Shown: in pieces, positions 43,502 to 55,665 of the stretch
Numbering within the stretch: position 1 is the stretch's first letter
Layout of the letters: the number at the start of each line of letters is the position of its first letter
From: Chionoecetes opilio
Taxonomy: Eukaryota; Arthropoda; Malacostraca; Decapoda; Majidae
NCBI GenBank assembly: GCA_016584305.1
Contig: JACEEZ010022880.1
Coordinates: forward strand, 484,370 to 548,369
DNA length: 64,000 bases
Direction: 5' to 3'
Notes under the pieces: model-generated
Told to the model about the DNA's origin: nothing
The model's database searches: none
Seen by the model: only the letters and a program-made list of their open reading frames with translations
Translations under genes and position numbers: made by a program

Positions 43502-43850
43502 ACCTCCGTGGTGCAGTGGCTGGCACGGCGGCTATGAATCTGCAGGCCCGGGTTCGAATCCAGGCTAGGACAGTCGGTGGCCAGCCCAACCAACTGTTCA
43601 TTCTTCCTTTCGGGGTTGTTCGATAAATGAGTACCTAGAGAAACCTGGGGAAGGTAACTCTGGTAATCCGGATGTCACACTAGCCCTGTGTCCTGGGGTA
43701 GCAGGATTCTACCCACCTCAGGCTCAAAGGCTATTACGACGGAGATGAATACCCAGGCCACGTGCAGCATAGCGTATGCCCTCATCTTCACTTTTGTACC
43801 CTTGGCGAAGTTCTCTGGAACGGGCATCAGAGATAGATAAATAGATACAC
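43502..43850 (+). mobile_element. Second tRNA-derived SINE family
   Basis: The head cctccgtggtgcagtggctg holds an A-box (TGGTGCAGTGG) and, about 43 bases later, a perfect B-box (GGTTCGAATCC, 43551-43561). The body (gttgttcgataaatgagtac, gggtagcaggattctaccc) and end (agatagataaatagataca) differ from the main SINE. Only one copy in the window. Confidence 0.75.
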
Positions 43851-43992
43851 TCTACTTTTTCTTTCACTCATCCTGCATAATTTTTCACTTGCATTAATAA
43901 CTGCAAATCATACATTAATTTCAGATTTAGTATTGCAATTGTATATTTTATGTATATAGGTCACTTAATTGTGTCTGACTTTCCTTGAACAG

Positions 43993-44112
43993 CGTATCAC
44001 CAGATCCTCGTGTGAGGCACACTTTGTGGAGTCTTGGTGTTGGTGGCTGCTTCACCTACTGTTCCCTGTATGGCGTGAACCAGGCACAGGTCCAGAGGCT
44101 CCTCACCATCAA
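43993..44112 (+). CDS. SLC5-family transporter, second visible exon
   Basis: The acceptor is ttgaacag (AG at 43991-43992) and the donor is gtgagt at 44113. The first base completes the AA codon left by the exon at 19003-19216, giving Asn, followed by 39 codons: [20 protein letters not shown], then [15 protein letters not shown]. The core PDPxVRHTxW...[12 protein letters not shown] is diagnostic of the SMVT/SMCT branch of SLC5 (SLC5A5/6/8/12-like). The exon ends with two bases (AA) of a split codon, which the third exon completes as Lys. Phase agreement on both sides and family order make this the direct neighbour of the 19-kb exon across a 24.8-kb intron. No stop or frameshift is present. Confidence 0.92.
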
Positions 44113-44670
44113 GTGAGTGGCAGCATTGGTGACAAACTGCAGATTTTAAGTTTTTTTTCTTCTCCATCTCCTACAAATGGCTTTTCCCTTACCACATATG
44201 GTCTCTATTCACAAAGCAGATGTATCAAATTCAATCAAAACCACTTGCGAGCCTAAACTTCTAGCATGAAATCATCACAGAGATTGTGGGTTGATGAAAG
44301 GGATAGGCTTTTGTTTGAGACAAAATACATTTAGCTACTGTAGAAATAGAATGAAAAACTGAAATTAGTTTGTTGATTATAATTGTACTATATTCGATTG
44401 TAGGCTATATTTAGGACACATAAAATGCAAGTTGTTTAAGATATTTGTATGAACGGAATGCCCTGGTTTTTGTGCCACCCCTCTCGTATGGCAGAAGACC
44501 TTATGTATGAAAGAAAATATATAATATTTCAACAAAAAATACAATATGAGCCTCTTTACAGGAACAAAACTTAATGAGAATAACAGACATAATTATACAT
44601 AGTTTTACAATATAATTTCATGAATGCATGTTCATTTTGAGCTTTTCACCTGACACTGGTAAAGTTGTTG
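44113..44670. other. Start of the second large intron, no recognised feature
   Basis: Begins with the donor gtgagt. AT-rich, no motif recognised before the CT tract. Confidence 0.45.
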
Positions 44671-45219
<549 letters not shown>

Positions 45220-45220
<1 letters not shown>

Positions 45221-45790
45221 CAAGAAACATGCCAACGGCAAAAACAAAAAGTAACGAAAAGCCCGCTTAGTTGTCAGTCCTTATAAAGAAGACAGTAAGG
45301 GAATATAAAAAGGGGTTGGGCCAATTTAGTTCGGGTGGTGTCTTGACACTTCTCTCCTGAAATAATTTAAGTCGTAGGAGGGTGGAAAATAGAATCGGGA
45401 AGAGTTCCAGAGTTTACCAGTGAACGGGATAAAAGAGTGAAGATACTAGTTAATATGTAAGATGGACATAATAGGTATGAGGGTTAGTAGAAAATCTTGC
45501 ATGGTGAGGCTGTAGAAGTGGGGGAGGCATGCAGTTAGTAAGTTCAGTAGAGCAGTAAGCTTAATATAAATGTAGATGCCAAGAGAAGCAACATTGGAGC
45601 TGTGTTCGAGAGTTTGAAGACAATAACTTAGAGGTGGGGAGTAGATAAGGTAAAAAACTTTTGACTCCACCTTATTTAGGAGAGCTGTGCAAGTGGATAC
45701 TCCCTAAACATGAAAGGCATGCTCCATACATGGGTATATATGACCCCTGTATAGAGCAAGCTTAGGCCTGTACACAGAGTGATGAGGGTA
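45220..45790 (-). mobile_element. Jockey-type retrotransposon, C-terminal coding and 3' end
   Basis: Minus strand reads ALLNKVESKVFYLIYSPPLS and later LHSFIPFTGKLWNSSRFYFP and FRREVSRHHPN, in two frames. This is the usual C-terminal pattern (last part after RT: 'LLxxVQxKA...L', '...FIPFTGxLWNSLP...') of crab jockey-type elements. Upstream it is probably the continuation of the fragment at 46975-47790, with the middle lost. Confidence 0.6.
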
Positions 45791-46633
45791 GAGTACTTAC
45801 CATGAAGGTCGAGGTCCGACACTCGTCCCTCGTTCTCACCCAGGCGCCAAGATAACGCGCCGGGACGGGAGCACACGAAGCACAAACAGTTCCGGCGCGT
45901 GAACAGCAACATTAACCGATACAACAACCTCAATAACAACAATAAACAACGCAGATAGTGAGAAAATTCCAAATAGCAACATCTCCAACAGTCAATAGTC
46001 AACAAAAACTGTGAAAACCGACAACAAGGCTTATCCCACCTAGAATCACTTATCACCTGCTAATGGACTGGATACGGTTGGTACGCCTGATTAGTCAGGA
46101 GAGCAGAGCACTGAACACATCATTGTCCTGACCGCCAAGACGCTGTCTTCGCAAACAATAACCATGAATAATTCTACCCTAAAACCTTACAAACTAATTT
46201 TGTTAAGCTACCTGCTCACCTACCTAGTGATTAGCTATCAGTACTTATACTGTTAAAAGGTGATTGAGTTAGGCGGCTGGCAGCGGGGTTGACGTCTAAA
46301 CTATGGTGAGTCACAAGCCTTTATCCTCTTCATATACCGGGGTCTGAGAACTGATTTCAGAGAAATAATCCTCTTTGCCAACTGTATTAATTTTTTCTTG
46401 CAATTTTCCTTCATCTTGTGCAGTATTTCATATAAATACAGGGCAAACAAAAGCAAGAAATATAACTCATGTCTCACGAAGAACATGGGGTCACCCATGT
46501 CCTCATCCTCGCCCCTAGCTCTTCGGTTCCGCTTGGCTTTTGCGTGCCCTTCCCGCTCCCTAGGCGCCTACATGCCCTTCCGAGAAGGGAAAGTCCTTCG
46601 TCCTTCTTCGTTCTGCATACAGCCCTTAATATT
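45791..46633. other. Intron sequence between jockey pieces, nothing recognised
   Basis: No conserved protein or repeat limits seen. The jockey element appears to have lost its middle here or to be interrupted. Confidence 0.35.
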
Positions 46634-46951
46634 GGGGAGGCAGTGGCAGAGTGTTTAGCGTCTGGAAGTGGCAAGCTCGGTGTACCGAGTTCAAATCCCA
46701 CCAGGTGCCAAAATCTTTCTGCAATTGTCGAGTGGCTTAAGAACATCCACATGCTGCCCATTAACTGTACCTTTGATTGTGAGTACATCAGAGGACACAG
46801 GGGGACAACATGAGCCTATATTCACAGGCGCCACTATAAAGATCCTGCCTGCGCTATCACTGGCAAGGGCCAACCATCACAGCCCCCAAGTGAACCTCCA
46901 GGGCCTGCCATCTGAGCTCTGGAGGTCACTCCCTACAGGCGCTATAGGGAG
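46634..46951 (+). mobile_element. tRNA-derived SINE, diverged copy
   Basis: Head ggggaggcagtggcagagtg with A-box and gagttcaaatccc B-box-like sequence; body shares aggacacagggggacaacatg and ctccagggcctgcc with other copies, 3' end gctatagggag. More diverged than the copies in family B. Confidence 0.75.
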
Positions 46952-46974
46952 AAATGTTTGAAAAACATTTGGAA

Positions 46975-47790
46975 GGGAGAAAAAATCTGACACATATGCC
47001 GCAGGACTTAGATCATTGATGAATAATAGAGAGTGGGTGATAGGACAGAACCCTGAAGAACACCACTATTGATAGACTGGAGAAAAACTATGACTGTCTA
47101 CAGTAGCTCCAATAGAACGGTTTGAAAGGAAACTTGAGATAAAGGTGCAAATAGAAGGATAGAAACCAAAAAAGGGTAGTTTGGAAATTTAAGATTTGTG
47201 CCAAACTTTATTAAAAGCTTTTGATATGTCAAGGGTAACAGCAAAAGTTTCACCGAAACCCCTAAAAAAGGATGACCAAGATTTAGTTAGGAAAGCTAGA
47301 AGATCACCAGTAGATCGCCCTTTACGGAAACCGTACTGATGATCAGACAGACGATTGTGAGCAGATAGATGCTCAAGAATCTTCTTATATAGTACAGACT
47401 CAAAAGCCTTAGAAAGGCAGGAAGTCAAAGCTATGGGACGATGGTTTGAAAGATTAGAATGGTCACCCTTCTTAGGAACATGTTGAATGTGAGCAAACTT
47501 CCAGCAAGAAGGAAAGGTGGAAGTAGATAGACAAAGACTGAAAAGTTAGATCAGGCAGTCTGCAAGCACAGAAGCACAGTTTTTAAGAACAATAGGAGGG
47601 ACTGTGTCAAGACTGTAAGCCTCCCGAGGATCAAGACCAGAGAGGGCATAGAAAACATCATTACGAAGGATCTTAGTAACAGGCATGATATAGTTAGAGT
47701 GTAGAGGAGAAGTAGGAACAAGCCCTTCATCAACCAGAGTGGAATTTTTAACAAAGGTTTGAGCAAAGAGTTCAGCAGTGATATCAGCAA
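46975..47790 (-). pseudogene. Jockey-type reverse transcriptase fragment
   Basis: The minus strand contains TSCLSKAFESVLYKKILEHL, LSDHQYGFRKGRSTGDLLAF and GETFAVTLDISKAFNKVWHK: the early RT blocks, including the first catalytic Asp in LDISKAF. The upstream part (47430-47790) continues in other frames with stops. The catalytic (Y/F)ADD block is absent. Its 5' end abuts a CR1-like element at 47776-47790. Confidence 0.75.
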
Positions 47791-49740
47791 GTTTGCTGAT
47801 GATACTTAGGTAGGTAGGATTATTAGATCACAGTCTGATATAAACATATTGCAAGGAGACTTAGATAGAGTAAATGAGTGGGTAGTCAGGTGGCAGATGG
47901 AATTTGATATTGATAAGTGTAGCGTAATGAATGTTGGTAGAAATAATCCTGATAATTGGTACACTATGCACAATGTATCATCAAAAAGATCAGAAGGTGA
48001 GAAAGATCTGGGAGTGCGGGTAAGCTCAGACCTCTGTCCTAGGAATTAATGTATTGAGGCTAGAAATTAGAAATCGAGCTAATAGGGTGTTAGGATTCAT
48101 TACCAGGAGTGCTAAAAGTAGAAGTGCTGAGGTTATTCTAAAGCTTTATTTGGCTCTAGTCTGACCTCACCTAGACTATGCGGTACAGTTTTGGTCTCCG
48201 TATTACAGGATGGATATAGCCTTGTTAGTATCAGTGCAGAGAAGGATGACCAAAATGATACAGGGAATGCGTAACTTTAATTATAACTAAGAGATTGAAG
48301 CTATTAAATTTACACTCATTCGAGAGGCATAGAATAAGGGGCGATCTGATGGAAGTTTTTAAATGGTTAAAGGGATACAATAAAGGAGATGTAGGATTTT
48401 TTTTTACGGCTAGTAATCAGGGTAGAACAAGAAGTAACAGATTCAAGCTGGAAAAGTGTAAATTTAATAAGGAAATAGGGAAAACTGGTTCACAAATAGG
48501 ATGGTAAATTATTGGAATGAACTCAGTCATCAGGTGGTCAGTGTGGAGTCAATAGGGAGCTTTAAAAGGAAGCTGGATACATTCATGGATGGGGATGAAA
48601 GGTGGATGTAGGTAGTGTTAAGTAACAGGAACTACCACGTGTAGGTCTCGCGGCCTCTTGTATCAATCAATCATTGGGGGCATACGCCGGGGGGCGTGTC
48701 GCCTCGCCCACCCTATGACGCCACTCCCGGGGGTCACCACGCGCGAGTTCCCATGCAGGCTCCTTTCCCATACCAAGCAGCTCTCGACAAGAAACATCAA
48801 CTTGCCCCAGCCACGAGCCTTGTGGGCGCCCCCCCTTGGCCTCCTCCACGCCGGATTGTCTCTTACAGATACAACCCGATGGGAAGGATCGGTTTCAGGG
48901 TAGCGTGCCACATGCCCATATAGCCGAAGTTGGCGCTGACGGACTATGCAGGTAATAGGCCTCGATTCAGTCTCACGGTGCAATCGCTGATTTGACACGT
49001 AATCATCCCAGCGATACCCCATGATTCTGCGAAGACACTTATTACCAAAGGCATTGATTCGTCTCTTCAAGTCACTATTTAGTGTCCATGTCTCACAACC
49101 ATAAAGTAAGACAGGGATCACAAGCGACTTGAAGATCCGGATCTTTGTCCTCCTGCACAGTTACCAACAACGCCAAATACTCCCGCTGAGCGAGTCCATA
49201 ACACCGTGGGCTATGCCAATCCGCCGTAAGACTTCTTGACGTGACCCGCCGTCATTACGGACTGCGCTACCAAGGTATGTAAAACTTTCCAAGATCTCAA
49301 TGTCCTCGCCACACGCATGAACAGACTGTACTGCTTCATCTAGTAAGTCTCCAAACACCTGGACCTTGGTCTTGAGCCAGGAGACCTCAAGTCCCAAAGG
49401 CTTTGCCTCCTCGTGCAGCGCCTCGAGAGCCATCACCAGGACCTCCAGCGACTCAGCAAAGATTACTGCATCATCGGCAAAAACAAGATCAGTGATCTTG
49501 GTGTTGCCGACGGATGCTCCACAATCACTTTGATCTACAACCTTGTCCAATACCCAGTCCATACAAGCGTTGAAAAGTGATGGGGCAAGGACGCACCCTT
49601 GCCTCACTCCTGTATTCACAGGAAAGAAGCTGGATACACCTGCCCCACACTTCACAGCACTCTCAGTCCCAGAATACAGACCAGTTATCAAACCAATAGT
49701 CCTTGCAGGACTCTTGTAGCTTCCTTATTATTCTTATATT
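47776..49740 (+). mobile_element. CR1-like retrotransposon fragment, interrupted by an RTE-like copy
   Basis: Plus strand starts in the RT domain (SDISKFADD in a decayed frame) and continues with QVEFD-like WQMEFDIDKCSVMNVGRNNP, then the C-terminal region (LLNLHSFERHRIRGDLMEVF) to a 3' region ctaccacgtgtaggtctcgc and a tail ttattattcttatattctta. The RTE-like copy occupies 48663-49710. Numerous stops. Confidence 0.75.
48663..49710 (-). mobile_element. RTE-like retrotransposon, 5' truncated, copy 2
   Basis: Minus-strand copy of the 3' ~1 kb of the element at 35602-38060, nearly identical by eye. The sequence ctcttgta is repeated on both sides (48655-48662 and 49711-49718), an 8-bp target-site duplication inside the CR1 3' region. 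A stop near 49158 splits the RT frame into two segments (GVRQGCVLAPSLFN and FADDAVIFAES in the first, LYGCETWTL in the second). Confidence 0.85.
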
Positions 49741-51249
49741 CTTATAAAACAAGCTTAGTTAAACCAAGGTTTATGAGCTTTAGGAGAAGAGAAAGTGTGT
49801 TGAATGTATGCCTTCATCTCAGAGACTCAGTTATGCACTCTGCACAAAGTGATGGGTCTCTGACATGGAGGCAATAATGATTCCAAGAAAAATCAGAGTA
49901 GCACTGCCTTTGGTCCTCCCACTTAGCTGACATGTAATGCCAGAAGCACCTCCCCTTAGGTGGGTCCCGAGGCGGCACCGGAGCAATAGGACAGTTTACA
50001 CAAATAAGATTGTGATCGGAGGAACCCAACAGAAACAAAAGTTTAACAGAATAAGCAGAAGGGTTAGAGGTTAGGAAAAAGTCAAGAATGTTGGGCATGT
50101 CTTCAAGGCAGTCAGGAACATGGGTAGGGTGCTGTACCTGCTGCTCTAGGTCATTAAGGATAGCAAAATTGTTTGTTCAAAAGGTTGGTCAGTGAAAGAA
50201 GATGTAAGCCAATGCTGGTGGTAAACTTTGAAATCATCAAGAATGGATATTTCTTCAAAAGGGAAATAAGACAAGATGTTTTCCACTTTAAATGTTAAAT
50301 GGTCAAAGAATTTTACATAATTTGAGGAGTAAGGTGAGAGATATACAGCACAGATTGATGGGCCCCAGACATAACTACGTCACGGTTTGTTTACATCGGT
50401 GCATTGTGGGGATAAGGCGGGGTCGCCGCGGGTGGACCTACGAAGGGAAAACTACGGCGATGGAAGAATTTCGAGTTATTTTGCGCGAAATTGATATTCC
50501 AGGTGCTATATTACTGTGCTCTGTTCTCGCTGACAACACTATAGAGAAGACCTGGGGTAATGGCTGATGTGCAGAGGCTTCTAAACCAAGAAAACAGTCA
50601 TAACAGAGCCTCGTCAAAAGGTAAGCAACTGGTAGGTACGTAATGTGTCCCTACCACTTGCTTACTTCTTAATGAGACTCTGCTGTGACTGTTTTCCTGG
50701 TTTAGAAGCCTTCGCACATCAACCATCACCTCAGGTCTTCTCTATGTTGTCAGCGAGCACAGAAATATAGCACCTGGAATATCAATTTCGCCCAAAACAA
50801 CTCTAATTTTTTTCATCGTCGTAGTCTTCTCTTTGTAGGCTGTACATATTCATGGTTATGATAGTATTAAAATACCTTATTAATTGAGTTCCATTTTTTG
50901 TCTTTCCTCATAATAAGTAGTGCTACATCATGGTTTAAGTGTTACTTGACGAGCCAATGAATACTCTTGAGTCTATACCAACATCACCAACCTTTGCTTT
51001 GATTTATCTTATTACTCCATCCATAAACAAGTTGCATAACCACGGTGACATTACCCATCCTTGCCTCATGGTACCTGCATGGTACTGTCGTCTACCGATA
51101 TTTTTGTCCCTACACAAATCGGGAGAACTCGCCGACAGTAATGGTTAGGTTGGTATCCGGTCATTTCGCCCACATGCCATTTCGCCACACCATAGAGTCA
51201 TTTCGCCCACAGGTCATTTCGCCCACACTATGGAGTCTATATAAGAGCT

Positions 51250-51520
51250 AGGAGGTTAGGTTATATTTGTTTAGTGTGTCGAGAACCCCCAACTAGGAGG
51301 TTAGGTTAGATTTGTTTAGGTTAGGTTAGGGTAGGTTAGATTTGGGTAGTTTAGGTTAGATTTGGTTAGGTTAGGTTAGGTTAGATTTGGTTAGGTTAGG
51401 ATAGGTTAGATTTGGTTAGGTTAGGTTAGCTTAGGTTAGATTTGGTTAGGTTAGCATATCGGTGGGTCAAGCCCCTGCTAGGGTAGGTAAATTTTGGTTA
51501 GGTTAGGTTTATTTTGGTTA
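51250..51520. repeat. TTAGG-like array, left outer
   Basis: Tandem ggttaggttagg units alternate with gatttggttagg variants. TTAGG is the ancestral arthropod telomere repeat; here it is degenerate and about 270 bases long. Inverted partner at 53270-53520. Confidence 0.8.
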
Positions 51521-51919
51521 GGCAATATTCGTCATTTCGCCCACAAGACATTTCGTCCACATGTAAGTCAATTCGCCCACATATAAGAGTCAATTCACCC
51601 ACTCTAAAGTCAATTCACCCACACGATCCATGTCACGGAGTCATGTAACTATATCTTCCTCTGGCAGAAATGGAATGAACCACCAGTAACCTTGGGCGAA
51701 ATGACTGTAAATTTCTAGTGTTTGCCCATACTCTCCCACTTCCCCCAAACAAGTTTGGGGACCTGTGGGAATGCGGGGTTTTCGGGTGGGGAACAAATTA
51801 TGCGTTGGAAACACGTAATTGAAGAGTTGTGTAGGGGGGCTAAAATTTCCTAGATCTAGGGTAATTTCCTTATATCTAGAGAAAATTGCCTAACCAAAAT
51901 TAACCTACCCTAGCAGGGG

Positions 51920-52090
51920 GCTTGACCGACCGATAACCTAACCTAACCTAAGCTAACCTAACCTAACCAAATCTAACCTATCTAACCTATTAGATTTGGT
52001 TAGGTTAGGTTAGACTAGATTTGGTTAGGTTAGGATAGGTTAGATTTGGTTAGGTTAGGTTAGATTTGGTTAGGTTAGGTTATCGGTGGG
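51920..52090. repeat. TTAGG-like array at the palindrome centre
   Basis: CCTAA orientation to about 51985, then TTAGG orientation, i.e. an inverted array meeting at aacctattagatttgg. Units again alternate with aaatctaacc. Confidence 0.8.
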
Positions 52091-52470
52091 TCAAGCCCCC
52101 TGCTACAGTAGGTTAATTTTGGTTAGGTTAGGTTTATTTTGGTTAGGCAATTTTCTCTAGATATAAGGAAATTACCCTAGATTAGGAAATTTTAGCCCCC
52201 CTACACAACTCTTCAATTACATGTTTCCAACGCATAATTTGTTCCCCACCCGAAAACCCCGCATTCCCACAGGTCCCCAAACTTGTTTGGGGGAAGTGGG
52301 AGAGTATGGTCAAACACTAGAAATTTACCGTCATTTCGCCCAAGGTTACTGGTGGTTCATTCCATTTCTGCCAGAGGAAGATATAGTTACATGACTCCGT
52401 GACATGGATCGTGTGGGCGAAATTGACTTTAGAGTGGGCGAATTGACTTACATGTGGACGAAATGTCTTG

Positions 52471-53223
52471 TACAACCACCACCACACACCACCACACAGA
52501 TCAGAAGGTGAAAAAGATCTTGGAGTGAGGGTGAGCCCAGACCTCCGACCTAGGAAAGTAGTAATAGTAGTAATAGTAGTAAAGTAGTAAAAGTAGTAAT
52601 AGTAGTAATAGAGTATTAGGATTCATTACCAGAAGTGTTAAAAGTAGAAGTGCGGAAGTTATTCTAAAGCTTTATCTGGCTCTAGTCAGGCCTCACCTAG
52701 ACTATGTGGTTCAGTTTTGGTCTCCATATTACAGGATGGATATAGCCTTGTTAGAAACAATGCAGAGAAGGATGACCAAAATGATACAAAGGATGTGTAA
52801 CTTTAGTTATGAGAGGAGATTGAAACTATTAAAATTACACTCACTTGAGAGACGCAGAGTAAGGGGCGATCTAATAGAAGTTTATAAGTGGATAAAGGGA
52901 TTTAATAAAGGAGAGGCAGGAAAAGTTCTTACGGCTTTTAACCTGGGTAGAACAAGAAGTAACGGATTCAAGCTGGAAAAGCTTAGATTTAGAAAGGAAA
53001 TAGGGAAAAACTGGTTCACAAATAGGGTGGTGAATGAATGGCATGGTCTCAGTAGACAGGTGGTTAGTGGGGAGTCATTAGGGAGCTTTAAAGAGGAGCT
53101 GGATAGGTTCATGGATGGAGATGAAAGGTGGATTTAGGTAGTGTTAGGTGACAAGAACTACCACGTGTAGGTCTCGCGGCCTCTTGTAGCTTCCTTATTT
53201 TCTTATGTTCTTATGTTCTTATG
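52471..53223 (+). mobile_element. CR1-like 3' fragment inserted in the palindrome right arm
   Basis: Comparison with the left arm (51532-51565) shows that right-arm sequence ...aaatgtcttg (52470) should continue directly as tgggcgaaatgacg (53224). The inserted piece starts with 30 bases of ACC-rich sequence, then CR1 RT C-terminal coding: MVQFWSPYYRMDIALLETMQ and RRMTKMIQRMCNFSYERRLK in an open frame of 143 codons (52706-53137), then gtaggtctcgcggcctcttg and a tail of cttatgtt units. Confidence 0.85.
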
Positions 53224-53269
53224 TGGGCGAAATGACGAAAATTGCCTAACCAAAATAAACCTAACCTAA

Positions 53270-53520
53270 CCAAAATTTACCTACCCTAGCAGGGGCTTGA
53301 CCCACCGATATGCTAACCTAACCAAATCTAACCTAAGCTAACCTAACCTAACCAAATCTAACCTATCCTAACCTAACCAAATCTAATCTAACCTAACCTA
53401 ACCAAATCTAACCTAAGCTACCCAAATCTAACCTACCCTAACCTAACCTAAACAAATCTAACCTAACCTCCTAGTTGGGGGTTCTCGACACACTAAACAA
53501 ATATAACCTAACCTCCTAGC
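53270..53520. repeat. TTAGG-like array, right outer
   Basis: CCTAA orientation (cctaacctaaccaaatctaa units), the inverted partner of 51250-51520. Confidence 0.8.
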
Positions 53521-54481
53521 TCTTATATAGACTCCATAGTATGGGCGAAATGACCTGTGGGCGAAATGACTCTATGGTGTGGCGAAATGGCATGTGGGCG
53601 AAATGACCGGATACCAACCTAACCATTACTGTCGGCGAGTTCTCCCGATTGGTGTAGGGACAAAAATATCGGTAGACGACAGTACCATGCAGGTACCATG
53701 AGGCAAGGATGGGTAATGTCACCGTGGTTATGCAACTTGTTTATGGATGGAGTAATAAGATAAATCAGAGCAAAGATTGGTGATGTTGGTATAGACTCAA
53801 GAGTATTCATTGGCTCGTCAAGTAACACTTAAACCATGATGTAGCACTACTTATTATGAGGAAAGACAACAAAAGGAACTCAATTAATAAGGTATTTTAA
53901 TACTATCATAACCATGAATATGTACAGCCTACGAAGAGAAGACTACGACGATGAAAAAAATTAGAGCTGTTTTGGGCGAAATTGATATTCCAGGTGCTAT
54001 ATTTCCGTGCTCGCTGACAACATAGAGAAGACCTGAGGTGATGGTTGATGTGCGAAGGCTTCTAAACCAGGAAAACAGTCACAGCAGAGTCTCATTAAGA
54101 AGTAAGCAAGTGGTAGGGACACATTACGTACCTACCAGTTGCATACCTTTTGACGAGGCTCTGTTATGACTGTTTTCTTGGTTTAGAAGCCTCTGCACAT
54201 CAGCCATTACCTCAGGTCTTCTCTATAGTGTTGTCAGCGAGAACAGAGCACAGTAATATAGCACCTGGAATATCAATTTCGCGCAAAATAACTCGAAATT
54301 CTAACATCGCCGTAGTTTTCCCTTCGTAGGTCCACCCGCGGCGACCCCGCCTTATCCCCACAATGCACCGATGTAAACAAACCGTGACGTAGTTATGGGT
54401 AGGGTCCATTTAGCATGAGAGCGACATTGAAGTCTAAGCCAGATGGTAGAAAAGTCAGAAGATTCTAGAGTACGTATGTAT

Positions 54482-55340
54482 TTACCTAGTTGTATTTACC
54501 TAGTTGTAACATACAGGAAAAGAGCTATGCTCGTACTGTCCCGTCTCCAAATGTACTATTATCCAGCTTGCCTTTAAAGTCCTGAATACTTCTTGCATTA
54601 ATCACTTTTGCATCAAAGTTGTTCCAGGCTTCTATGCTTATATATGGGAAGCTGTATTTTTTTATATCTCTCTTGCATGTTGTCTTTTCAATTTTTTCTC
54701 ATGACCTCTTGTACTTCTATCATCCCACACAAACAGATCTTCTCTGTCAATTTTTTCCAGACCCATTGATGCTCTATACACTGCTATAAAATCTCCCCTT
54801 ACTCCTCTTTTCTCAAGTGTTGGGAGTTTAGTCTTGAAAGTCTTTCTTCATATGGTAAATCTCTCAGGCTTGGAGCCATTTTTGTGGCTGCTCTTTGTAT
54901 TCTCTCAATCTTCCTTATATCCTTCTTTTTATGTGGTGATCAAATCACTGCCGCATATTCCAACCTTGGTCGAATCAAAGATGTTATCAATTTCTTGATC
55001 ATCTCTTCATCCAGATATTTGAATGCCATTCTTATATTCCTCAGCAACTGATATGTATCTCCTGTGATCTTGTTTATATGCTTCTCTGATGACAAATTGT
55101 CCTTGATCCATACTCCTAGATCTTTTTCGACCTTTGTTTTGATTATCCATTAATTTCCCATCGAATACTTTCCTCTCTTGTCTCTTTTTGCTACGGCCCA
55201 TTTCCATCACTTTATACTTTTTGGCATTAAACTCCATTTCCCATAGTTGACTCCATTTGAAAATCTTATCTAGATCCTTTTGTAAATCCTCACAGTCCTC
55301 TTTACTTTCTACTTTTATTAGTAATTGAGCATCATCAGCG
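54482..55340 (-). mobile_element. CR1/L2-type retrotransposon 3' fragment
   Basis: Read on the minus strand: LLSCTFADDAQLLIKVESKE (RT catalytic FADDA) then WEMEFNAKKYKVMEMGRSKK, and at the left a 3' tail of two tacctagttgtatt units (54481-54510). It interrupts the jockey relic. Confidence 0.75.
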
Positions 55341-55665
55341 AATGTGCATGAAAGCAAGTGATTTCTTTGCGTACATACACACAACAGACAGCTTTGGTTT
55401 GAAAATGAAACTAGAGGAAATCAGAGGAAATAGAAAAGTGACTGCTTTCAGTACCCACAGACACCTGGGTTTCAGTGAGGAAAAGAAGATGTGGTTAAGA
55501 GGAGGTGAGGTGATGTTCCACAGATTTGAAGTTAGATCTAAGACAGCGAATGTTGCAGAAGTTTATGAAGAGAGAGTCGGAGGAAGTATCAAGACACCTC
55601 ATGTCATCACCATTAGATCTATCCAACCTGGGGACGTTTGTGGTCCCCTCCCAGTATAGAGACTC

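Larger units (their letters stand above)
50358..54409. mobile_element. Giant palindromic (foldback) element with TTAGG-like arrays
   Basis: Ends ATGGGCCCCAGACATAACTA and (inverted) ATGGACCCTACCCATAACTA. The left arm (50358-about 51985) and right arm (about 51990-54409, less a 753-bp CR1 insertion at 52471-53223) are inverted copies of about 1.6 kb. Order in each arm from outside: MITE-like palindromic module (~490 bp), AT-rich block, several tcatttcgcccac words, a TTAGG-like array, a further block with cgaaatgac words, then a second TTAGG-like array at the centre. No coding sequence in the arms. Inserted in a jockey relic whose empty form is at 680-830. Confidence 0.85.
49745..55665 (-). mobile_element. 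Jockey-type retrotransposon, endonuclease region, split by two insertions
   Basis: The minus strand runs from about 55665 to 49745. NIRCLRSNF and HLLFLTETQVSV (about 55560-55450) are N-terminal endonuclease motifs; [20 protein letters not shown] and [20 protein letters not shown] (50098-49814) are its C-terminal end with the SDH motif. Between them lie a CR1/L2-type fragment (54482-55340) and the giant palindrome (50358-54409). Stops are present in both parts. The parallel copy at 1-950 lacks both insertions. Confidence 0.7.

Noticed and set aside
43502..43575. Functional tRNA gene
   Set aside because: Good A- and B-boxes, but no closing acceptor stem and a SINE body follows.
52706..53137. 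Host gene from a clean 143-codon frame
   Set aside because: It is the C-terminal part of a CR1-like RT with the characteristic 3' tail, inserted in the palindrome arm.
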